Shown piece after piece: positions 1-5,021 of a stretch of DNA of 5,320 nt; position 1 is the first letter of the stretch, and each line of letters begins with the position of its first letter. Location of the stretch: contig JAJYOQ010000305.1 of NCBI GenBank assembly GCA_021796135.1, positions 1 to 5,320 of the forward strand, read 5' to 3'. The DNA is from Bacteroidota bacterium (GTDB lineage: Bacteria; Bacteroidota; Ignavibacteria; Ignavibacteriales; Ignavibacteriaceae). Below the pieces are notes generated by a model. That model saw nothing but the letters and a program-made list of their open reading frames with translations, made no database searches and was not told the origin of the DNA. The translations under genes were made by a program, and so were the position numbers.

Positions 1-138
1 ATCAAATGCATATAATTCAAAGATAAAGGTTCCTACAATATAAGCTTCAATGCTTCAGGTATTCCCAGCGGCATTTACTTCTACCAGTTGCAAACGGGTA
101 ATTATATTTCAACTAAAAAAATGATTTTACTAAAGTAA
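1..138 (+). pseudogene. C-terminal sorting tail of a type IX secretion cargo protein (partial, interrupted)
   Basis: Frame 1 from position 16 to the TAA at 136-138 encodes a 40-residue tail containing GSYNISFNASGIPSGIYFY, then a TKKMILLK terminus. This is the layout of the Por-type C-terminal domain that directs proteins through the type IX secretion system: a beta-rich stretch with GxxSGxYFY and a final basic KK-hydrophobic-K end. An in-frame TAA at 13-15 lies immediately before FKDKGSY, where related tails often have a glutamate codon (GAA, one base away). The reading frame is therefore not continuous with whatever coded for the main body. Either a nonsense mutation has struck the gene or this is a left-behind 3' fragment. 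The rest of the gene is outside the window, so the identity of the secreted protein is unknown. The tail call is fairly sure; calling it broken rests on the single visible stop codon. Confidence 0.7.
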
Positions 139-165
139 TTTCTACATTATATGATAGTAAAATGG

Positions 166-192
166 GAGCCGCTAAAATGCGGCTCTTTTTTT
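166..192 (+). terminator. Intrinsic terminator after the sorting-tail gene
   Basis: A perfect 7-bp GC-rich stem (GAGCCGC at 166-172, GCGGCTC at 179-185) closes a 6-nt loop TAAAAT and is followed directly by seven T residues (186-192). It sits 27 nt after the TAA of the type IX sorting tail, in the position and orientation expected for a rho-independent terminator of that plus-strand gene. Confidence 0.9.
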
Positions 193-462
193 AAGTAGTA
201 TTAAACCTTGCTATGGTAAATACTGAACATTCACAAAGAAACAAGCTTTGTTGTGAAAATTACCCTTCACTACGCGGGAAGGCAAAAAGCTTTTAAGCTA
301 TTAACCAGCTCACAGAGTTAAAATACCTTCAATTAAACAGGAAATTTGTTCTTACTAAAGACTCCACTGACTATTTAATATCACTAAATTATCGACAATT
401 CGATTAGTTTTTCACTATTATTTCCTTTCCAAATTTCGGGATTCCAATAGGGGTGGTAACTT
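193..462. other. Region without a recognisable gene
   Basis: Between the plus-strand terminator and the end of the truncated toxin gene I find no reading frame resembling a known protein. A minus-strand frame, about 497 down to 386, encodes a short peptide containing SYHPYWNPEIWKG. I do not recognise it, and it has no start or ribosome binding site. The stretch holds an imperfect hairpin (230-257) and a small CCTTC/GAAGG inverted repeat near 265-283. The missing 3' half of the toxin gene would be expected here but I cannot find it. Confidence 0.5.
230..257. repeat. Imperfect inverted repeat (hairpin)
   Basis: TTCACAAAG (230-238) pairs with CTTTGTTGTGAA (246-257), with a bulge of about three bases and a 7-nt loop. 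There is no T-tract on either side, so it does not look like a terminator. Its role is unknown. Confidence 0.4.
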
Positions 463-861
463 TTAAACCGGCAGAATTGAACTAAATATTTCGGCGGCGA
501 CAAGATCTTCTTTAATCCGTTCAGATTTTATTTCACGAGTAATAAAATCAATTCCATCAGATGTTTTGATTGAGCAAATTTCCGAAATTATATTTTTGAT
601 TTCATCAGTATCATTATCAATTGCCTTGCCGAGAAAATCAATATCTTTTGTGGGGCGGGTCCTTTCAATATTATAAGATAACAATAATAAAGCACCTTTA
701 AGAATGAAATTATTTTTATAAGGAGAAATAGAGAGCTTATATAAAAATCGTTCTTGAAAAAATTGATTCAATAATGCGTTATAATCTCTATTGGACTTTT
801 TTGCAATGAATAATAATTTATGACGAATAGAAACGCCAACATCTTTTATTTCTTTATTCAT
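463..861 (-). pseudogene. abiEii: AbiEii-type nucleotidyltransferase toxin, C-terminally truncated
   Basis: This 132-residue reading frame matches the N-terminal half of the AbiEii/AbiGii (type IV toxin-antitoxin) nucleotidyltransferase family. It shows FILKGALLL at residues 52-60, then RPTKDIDFLG at 69-78, in which D73 and D75 form the metal-binding DxD pair. It also has the SDGIDF and IKSERIKED stretches that follow in relatives. Family members of this kind are usually over 200 residues. After IKED they continue with an EGVRV-like strand and a QIDIGFGD segment carrying a further acidic catalytic residue. Here the frame instead runs into LVAAEIFSSILPV and stops, so the distal half is missing and activity is unlikely. 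I chose the ATG at 861 because it overlaps the restored antitoxin stop as ATGA and begins the family-like N-terminus. An in-frame ATG at 909 would lie inside the antitoxin gene and adds 16 unrelated residues. Confidence 0.8.
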
Positions 862-1456
862 CCGACAAGAGCCTTTAGATATGGAAGAACAACCGCTTTT
901 ACCTGACAAAGAATTGCATATTCCCTAAGCTTAATAAGGTTAGCTTCTTTTCTCTTTAGATAGTTTTTAAGGGATTCGATAGGTATATCTTCACCAAGTT
1001 TATCGCGATAACGGAACATATCACAAATTGTTTTTTCAATATTGTAAATTCTAACTTCGCCGGATTTTGTTTTTATTTTTCTACGCCAAGGTTATAAAAT
1101 CTTTCAGGGAAGAAATAAAATTTAGTGGGAGGATATTCTATTTTCTGCGGTTTCTCAGACTGCGGAATTGCAACATAGATTTCTGGCGGATTAAAAGTAC
1201 TGAGCTGGTAATAATCAATTGCTGAGATTAGACAAATTACACCTTTGGGCACAGCCTTACAGACATCAATAAAGCTTATGCTAATATCGGATTTCGGATC
1301 AATCTCATAAAGGCGATAAAGACCCGGTTTTACCCTTTCGATTATACCCTGTTGCAGCATAGTTTTGATTATGCTTGTATGGATACCGGCTTGTTTAAGC
1401 TGAGACATTCTTGCGTAACCACCGTTAGCCTTAAAATATTTAATTGCTTCATTCAT
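858..1456 (-). pseudogene. abiEi: AbiEi-type antitoxin, interrupted by a one-base frameshift
   Basis: The first 127 residues (1456 to 1076) contain the winged-helix N-terminal domain of AbiEi antitoxins: an Ala-Arg-Met-Ser-Gln-Leu stretch, then QQGIIERVKPGLYRL at about residues 35-49, then ISAIDYYQLSTFNPPEIYVAIP. The frame hits TAA at 1073-1075 just after GVEK. In the other frame, starting at the same A-tract, the protein continues for 72 codons with IKTKSGEVRIYNIEKTICD, then FRYRDKLG, ending LKALVG-TGA at 860-858. This is the normal second half of the family, so about 199 residues are accounted for. One extra A in the tract at 1076-1080 would restore the frame. The product normally represses its own operon and counteracts AbiEii. 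With the frame broken, the DNA-binding domain might still be made. A sequencing or assembly error at the homopolymer is a real alternative. Confidence 0.87.
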
Positions 1457-1472
1457 AAATGTCGTTCATTTC

Positions 1473-1499
1473 TTCTGTAAATATAATGTATTTACAGAA
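1473..1499. promoter_or_regulatory. Perfect 11-bp inverted repeat, probable AbiEi operator
   Basis: TTCTGTAAATA (1473-1483) and TATTTACAGAA (1489-1499) are exact reverse complements separated by TAATG. The repeat lies 17 bp upstream of the abiEi start and just downstream of the predicted promoter. AbiEi antitoxins are known to autoregulate by binding inverted repeats in their own promoter, and position and symmetry fit that role. Binding itself is inferred. Confidence 0.72.
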
Positions 1500-1501
1500 A
1501 T

Positions 1502-1537
1502 ATTGAACAATATAAAAATGATGCATTAAAATCACAA
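1502..1537 (-). promoter_or_regulatory. Sigma70-like promoter of the abiE pair
   Basis: On the minus strand, TTGTGA (1537-1532) is followed after exactly 17 nt by TATATT (1514-1509), good matches to -35 and -10 boxes. Transcription would start near 1502, leaving a leader of about 45 nt that contains the inverted repeat. A Bacteroidetes-type TAnnTTTG box is not evident here. A second possible -10 (TATATT) lies inside the operator. Confidence 0.5.
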
Positions 1538-1607
1538 ATTTTTCTTTCTTGCAGGTATATCGTCAATGATTTTCAGGCTAGACCGGGTTGGGCGTTTTGT
1601 CCGGGAT

Positions 1608-1637
1608 AAGAATAATTGTTTCCGGAGGAGATAAGCT
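1608..1637 (-). pseudogene. Relic of a second ArsP-like permease gene
   Basis: The minus strand encodes LSPPETIIL here, identical in eight of nine residues to the LSLPETIIL motif (residues 310-318) of the intact permease encoded at 2504-3553. At the DNA level 1608-1636 matches 2600-2628 at 25 of 29 positions, including 15 consecutive bases. Flanking codons do not extend the similarity and a TAG follows 13 codons downstream of the motif. It is best read as a scrap of a second permease gene on the same strand, but so short a match could mislead. Confidence 0.45.
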
Positions 1638-1696
1638 GCTTATATTAAATAATTTTAACTAAAATTTAAGTCTTTGTTATAGTTAGATACTTGAAA

Positions 1697-1786
1697 TTAC
1701 TTGTTAAATACAAGATAAATCCCTCCTGCAATTACCAAAACTCCGCAAATTCTTTTTATCCATAAAAGTGTTTTTGATTCTTCACC
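1697..1786 (-). pseudogene. C-terminal remnant of a CcdA-like membrane protein
   Basis: Directly after the TAG that ends the thioredoxin-like stub, and in the same frame, 29 codons read GEESKTLLWIKRICG, then a hydrophobic VLVIAGGIYLV, and finish FNK-TAA (1699-1697). This resembles the last transmembrane segment and end of CcdA/DsbD-type thiol-disulfide electron carriers, which often lie beside small thioredoxin-like genes. The rest of the gene, some five membrane segments, is absent. The simplest explanation is a deletion joining the front of the thioredoxin-like gene to the tail of a ccdA gene. The family call rests on one short segment. Confidence 0.5.
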
Positions 1787-1891
1787 CTAGTTAAGATGTT
1801 GAAGATTATGTTTACTAACTAAGTGCCTGACAATTGATTCAAGGGTTCTACACCTCGAACAGCCCACACCAAGAATTTTTACTGAAACCAT
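1787..1891 (-). pseudogene. Truncated small CxxC thioredoxin-like protein
   Basis: The 34 codons from ATG at 1891 to TAG at 1789-1787 start MVSVKILGVGCSRCRTLES. This is the first strand and active-site helix of the Thioredoxin_3 (redox-active disulfide protein) family, with CSRC as the redox motif at residues 11-14. It parallels the intact 88-residue protein encoded at 4673-4939 (KILGPGCTNC). Similarity ends near residue 30, and the cis-proline strand and the last helix are missing. A strong ribosome binding site, GAGGA, lies 6 nt before the start, and the gap to the preceding gene is only 36 nt, so it once was, and may still be, translated as the last cistron of the arsenic operon. A functional 34-residue peptide is unlikely but not excluded. 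Confidence 0.7.
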
Positions 1892-1927
1892 TTTTATTCC
1901 TCAATTATCTTTTGATAAACTCTAAAT

Positions 1928-2485
1928 TTATTCATCCCAAAAATACATTCTCGCTTCCAGAGAATTGGGATATTTTTGCTGAATGTCTTTCATTGTTTTC
2001 ATAAATGTATTTTTATCTTTCGTTTTTATATAATTAGCAATTCCATTCTGAGCCAAAAGCTTTGGCAGCAATGGATTATTATCTTTAAATTGATCGATTT
2101 CTTTGCTTATAAATTGAGAAGCTTCAGCATATTTACCTTTAGGCATCATAGCATCAGCATAACCGAGCCTAAGAATAATTCTAAACTCATCAGCCGGTAA
2201 ATAGCCGTTAAAATTATAATATGATTTCCCGGTATGATCTAAAAAATAAAATGAAGGAGTCCAGTAAGCGGCAAGCTGCTTTCTAATTTCTCGCTCTTTT
2301 ATTAAATCAAGTTTGAGCAGAACAAACCATTCGTTCATTTCTTCTTCTACTTTGGAAGCAGTATAAGTTTCGGTATATAATTTTTTACAGCCGCCGCAAC
2401 CATCCATTTCAAATTGAAGAAGAATCGGTTTATGCGTTTTCATTGAATCTTCTTTAGCCTCATCAAGATTTTTTAACCAATGCAT
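1928..2485 (-). CDS. Cytoplasmic thioredoxin-like protein with CGGC motif
   Basis: This is a 185-residue protein with a thioredoxin fold in its first ~110 residues: a WLKNLDEAKEDSMKTHKP lead-in, then PILLQFEMDGCGGCKK with the redox pair C30 and C33, and a cis-proline at YWTPSF (P77). The lead-in and fold resemble thioredoxin-like proteins of the DUF255 kind, which reduce or isomerise disulfides. The remaining ~75 residues are helical and look like a small TPR-type tail (EARMYFWDE end). There is no signal peptide or membrane segment, so it should act in the cytoplasm. The start is supported by AAGGA 6 nt upstream, and only 18 nt separate it from the permease stop. Being last in the intact operon, it may supply reducing power to the arsenate reductase or handle thiol damage by arsenite; the partner is inferred. 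Confidence 0.8.
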   Translation of the reverse strand: MHWLKNLDEAKEDSMKTHKPILLQFEMDGCGGCKKLYTETYTASKVEEEMNEWFVLLKLDLIKEREIRKQLAAYWTPSFYFLDHTGKSYYNFNGYLPADEFRIILRLGYADAMMPKGKYAEASQFISKEIDQFKDNNPLLPKLLAQNGIANYIKTKDKNTFMKTMKDIQQKYPNSLEARMYFWDE

Positions 2486-2503
2486 AATTTATCCTTTTTT
2501 AAT

Positions 2504-3553
2504 TTAATAAATAAGATTGAATAGATATCCCACTATAATTATTCCTAATGCCACAACGCCTACGAAGATAAAAATTAATGGGAGTTTTAATACTTTTTTA
2601 AGGATAATTGTTTCCGGAAGTGATAATCCTATTACACTCATCATAAATGCGAGTACAGTTCCGAGCGAGGCGCCTTTTTCCAATAATGCCTGCACTATCG
2701 GTATTATACCGGCTGCGTTGGAATACATTGGGACACCAATAATTACTGCAACAGGAACCGACCACCAGGCACTCTTCCCCATTAAGCCTGCCATAAAATT
2801 TTCCGGAACATAGCCGTGTATGCCGGCGCCGACTGCAATTCCTATTATAATATAAATCCAAACCTTTCCGACAATCTCTTTTACCGCATCTACACCAGCA
2901 GTAATTCTTGATGCAAAATTTGGTTTTGTCTCTTCTAATTCGATTTGACCAACTTTTATTTTATATACCCAATCTTCAACGTATCTTTCAAGTTTTAACC
3001 TTCCTATAACAAATCCAGAAACCATTGCAATAATTAATCCGGTAGACATATATAAAAGTGCGGTCTTCCAGCCGAATAAACCAAACAAAAGGACTACTGC
3101 TACCTCATTTATCATGGGCGCAGCAATTAAAAAAGAAAATGTTACACCAAGCGGAACGCCGGATTCTATAAATCCAAGGAACAAAGGTATTGCCGAGCAT
3201 GAACAGAAAGGAGTTACAACACCTAGTAGACTGGCGGATACATTTCCGGCAAATAGCTTTTTACCACCCAGCATTTTTCTAGTGCGTTCGGGTGAGAAAT
3301 ATGTCCTTATTATTCCTACTGCAAACACAATTAAAATTAAAAGCAGTAAAACCTTCGGTACTTCAAATATGAAAAAGCTTATTGTGCTGGTTAAATGAGA
3401 ATCTTTTGGGAGATTAATTAAATCAAATATTATCCAATCGGTAAAACTTTCAAGGCTTAAATAAAAGAAAAGCCATACCGGCAAAAGTAAAATACTGATA
3501 GTAATTATTTCTTTTTCTTTTTTTAATAACTTTATTTCTGTTAACGAATTCAT
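2504..3553 (-). CDS. arsP: ArsP/PF03773-family permease
   Basis: This 349-residue membrane protein has about eight or nine transmembrane segments (roughly residues 15-34, 59-83, 105-128, 133-160, 165-184, 231-248, 263-287, 296-312, 323-345). The family signature VTPFCSCSAIPLF is at residues 112-124, with C117 and C119. APMINE (145-150), GVPMYSNAAG (273-282) and LSLPETIIL (310-318) are further conserved blocks. Characterised ArsP proteins of this family export trivalent organoarsenicals such as methylarsenite, while many family members have unknown substrates. The length is typical and the gene looks intact. It starts 12 nt after the acr3 stop with a weak AGAG ribosome binding site, so translation is probably coupled. 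Its place in an arsenic operon supports an arsenical or other soft-metal substrate, but methylarsenite specificity is inferred, since no arsM methyltransferase is visible. Confidence 0.82.
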   Translation of the reverse strand: MNSLTEIKLLKKEKEIITISILLLPVWLFFYLSLESFTDWIIFDLINLPKDSHLTSTISFFIFEVPKVLLLLILIVFAVGIIRTYFSPERTRKMLGGKKLFAGNVSASLLGVVTPFCSCSAIPLFLGFIESGVPLGVTFSFLIAAPMINEVAVVLLFGLFGWKTALLYMSTGLIIAMVSGFVIGRLKLERYVEDWVYKIKVGQIELEETKPNFASRITAGVDAVKEIVGKVWIYIIIGIAVGAGIHGYVPENFMAGLMGKSAWWSVPVAVIIGVPMYSNAAGIIPIVQALLEKGASLGTVLAFMMSVIGLSLPETIILKKVLKLPLIFIFVGVVALGIIIVGYLFNLIY

Positions 3554-3565
3554 TTATATCTCTTA

Positions 3566-4648
3566 TTACGGACAAACATCGGGAGATTTAACAGTTCCCT
3601 CTTCTACAATTTTGAAATATTTTTTCTGAAACCACAAGGAAACACTTACCAAACTTATTAAAACAGGAACTTCTACAAGAGGACCAATAACTGCGGCGAA
3701 AGCTTCGCCTGAATTAATACCGAATACCGCTACCGCTACCGCAATTGCAAGCTCAAAATTATTACTTGCGGCAGTAAATGAAAGTGTAGCTGTCTTTGAA
3801 TAATCTGCTCCGATTTTTCTTCCTAAGTAAAACGAAACAAAAAACATTATTATAAAATAGAAAACCAGAGGAATTGCAATCCGCACAACATCAAGCGGAA
3901 TTTTTACTATATATTCGCCTTTTAGCGAGAACATTACAAATATTGTGAATAGAAGAGCAATTAGAGTAATGGGGCTAATTTTGGGAATAAATTTATTTTG
4001 ATACCACTCCTTGTTTTTCAATCTTATTAGAGTGAATCGGGTTATTATTCCGGCTAAAAACGGAATCCCGAGATAAATAAAAACACTTTCTGCAATCTGA
4101 CCTATAGTAATACTAACCTTAAATGATTTCAGACCTAAGGCTGATGGAAGTATCGTTAAAAATACATAGGCATAAATAGAGAAGAATAGAACTTGAAAAA
4201 TCGAATTAAAAGCAACAAGACCCGCAGCATATTCGGTGTCTCCTTTAGCTAATTCATTCCACACAATGACCATTGCAATACAGCGCGCAAGTCCTATCAT
4301 AATCAAACCAGCCATGTACTCCGGATAACCCTGCAAAAAAATTACCGCAAGGAAAAACATTAAAATTGGTCCAATTATCCAGTTTTGAATTAATGAAAGG
4401 GAGAGAATTTTTAAATTCTTGAAGACATCTCCAAGTTCTTCATATTTGACCTTTGCGAGAGGAGGATACATCATAAGAATCAATCCTACGGCAATCGGTA
4501 TGTTTGTAGTTCCGCTTTGAAATGAATTCCAAAACTTCACAATTCCGGGAAAAATATAACCGGAAAAAACACCGGCAAACATTGCGATAAAAATCCAAAG
4601 AGTTAAGTATCGATCAAGAAATGATAATCTTTTCGATATATATGTCAT
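3566..4648 (-). CDS. acr3: Acr3-family arsenite efflux permease
   Basis: This 360-residue protein is a typical full-length Acr3 (ArsB-type naming is also used) of the bile/arsenite/riboflavin transporter superfamily, expected to have ten membrane segments in the inner membrane. It carries the hallmark [19 protein letters not shown] at about residues 119-137, with the essential cysteine as C123. [11 protein letters not shown] at 293-303 supplies the conserved glutamate E299, and [10 protein letters not shown] (322-331) is also family-typical. These Cys and Glu residues are required for arsenite transport in characterised relatives. Substrate is As(III), and in some members Sb(III), expelled by the proton motive force. 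The ATG at 4648 is preceded by GGAG at a normal spacing, 24 nt after the small thioredoxin-like gene, whose arsenate reductase neighbour produces the arsenite to be exported. The C-terminus ends in a cysteine-containing DVCP tail. I see no defect. Confidence 0.95.
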   Translation of the reverse strand: MTYISKRLSFLDRYLTLWIFIAMFAGVFSGYIFPGIVKFWNSFQSGTTNIPIAVGLILMMYPPLAKVKYEELGDVFKNLKILSLSLIQNWIIGPILMFFLAVIFLQGYPEYMAGLIMIGLARCIAMVIVWNELAKGDTEYAAGLVAFNSIFQVLFFSIYAYVFLTILPSALGLKSFKVSITIGQIAESVFIYLGIPFLAGIITRFTLIRLKNKEWYQNKFIPKISPITLIALLFTIFVMFSLKGEYIVKIPLDVVRIAIPLVFYFIIMFFVSFYLGRKIGADYSKTATLSFTAASNNFELAIAVAVAVFGINSGEAFAAVIGPLVEVPVLISLVSVSLWFQKKYFKIVEEGTVKSPDVCP

Positions 4649-4672
4649 TTCATTTTCTCCATCTATAATAAA

Positions 4673-4939
4673 CTATATATTTTTATTATTATTTTCAGCA
4701 ATCGCATTATTTAACCAATGCAAAAGAGTAGTTTTAGTGGGAAGTTTCCCGGTTAAAACAACCTTTCCGTTTAAAACTAGTCCGGGTGTGCTAAGAATAC
4801 CATAACTCATTATTTCTCTATAATCAGTAACTTTTTCTATGGAAGCATTTATGTTATTTTCCGCGACTGACTCTCTGCACATATTTTCAAGGTTTACACA
4901 ATTAGTGCAGCCGGGTCCAAGAATTTTTATTTCAAGCAT
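4673..4939 (-). CDS. Small CxxC thioredoxin-fold protein (Thioredoxin_3 type)
   Basis: This 88-residue protein belongs to the small redox-active disulfide family. A first strand KILGPG leads to the CTNC active site (C11, C14). A third cysteine, C21, lies in the following helix, the cis-proline loop is STPGLV (P52), then comes the strand NGKVVLTG and a C-terminal helix. It has no signal peptide. It is glutaredoxin-sized, with the KIxGxGCxxC start shared by proteins found next to PF03773 permeases and arsenic genes. It probably passes electrons to the arsenate reductase encoded just upstream, or binds arsenite through its thiols for hand-off to the permeases; both are inferred. The ATG at 4939 has AAAGG about 9 nt upstream. 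A decayed relative of this gene lies at 1787-1891. Confidence 0.85.
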   Translation of the reverse strand: MLEIKILGPGCTNCVNLENMCRESVAENNINASIEKVTDYREIMSYGILSTPGLVLNGKVVLTGKLPTKTTLLHWLNNAIAENNNKNI

Positions 4940-4981
4940 ATATTTGACCTTTTTAAGTTTTTTTTATTTACTCCGGTATTG

Positions 4982-5021
4982 CAAGAATTATTCTTGTCAT
5001 ACCCGATTATAGGGAATGACA
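4982..5021. repeat. Overlapping inverted repeats between arsC and the thioredoxin-like gene
   Basis: TGTCATACCC (4995-5004) and GGGAATGACA (5012-5021) pair at 9 of 10 positions around a 7-nt loop. A second arm set, CAAGAA/TTCTTG (4982-4987 and 4991-4996), overlaps it by two bases, so the two stems compete. The larger stem covers the last codons and the stop of arsC. There is no T-tract, so it is not a classic terminator. It may be a REP-like element, or an mRNA stabiliser or attenuator in the operon. Confidence 0.5.

Noticed and set aside
386..497. Minus-strand frame with SYHPYWNPEIWKG as the missing toxin end
   Set aside because: It lacks the IDIGFGD-like segment expected of AbiEii and I cannot align it to the family.
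862..909. Upstream ATG at 909 as start of the toxin
   Set aside because: It lies inside the conserved end of the antitoxin gene, and the added residues do not match the toxin family. The ATG at 861 makes the usual ATGA overlap.
1070..1080. Programmed -1 frameshift in abiEi
   Set aside because: The P-site GAA codon does not re-pair in the shifted frame as a classic slippery heptamer requires, and the partner toxin is also broken, so simple decay or a sequence error is more likely.
1651..1666. AATTTTA-AC-TAAAATT inverted repeat as an operon terminator
   Set aside because: The stem is entirely A/T with a 2-nt loop and no following T-tract on the transcribed strand; in AT-rich DNA this is expected by chance.
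1976..2200. Open plus-strand frame of 74 codons
   Set aside because: It lies opposite the thioredoxin-like gene, has no recognisable domain or ribosome binding site, and its composition is that of an antisense shadow.
2517..2861. Open frames on both strands within the ArsP-like permease
   Set aside because: They overlap a clearly conserved membrane protein in other frames and show no family motif.
3114..3398. Plus-strand frame of 94 codons opposite the permease
   Set aside because: It is an antisense shadow of the TPFCSCS region with no independent support.
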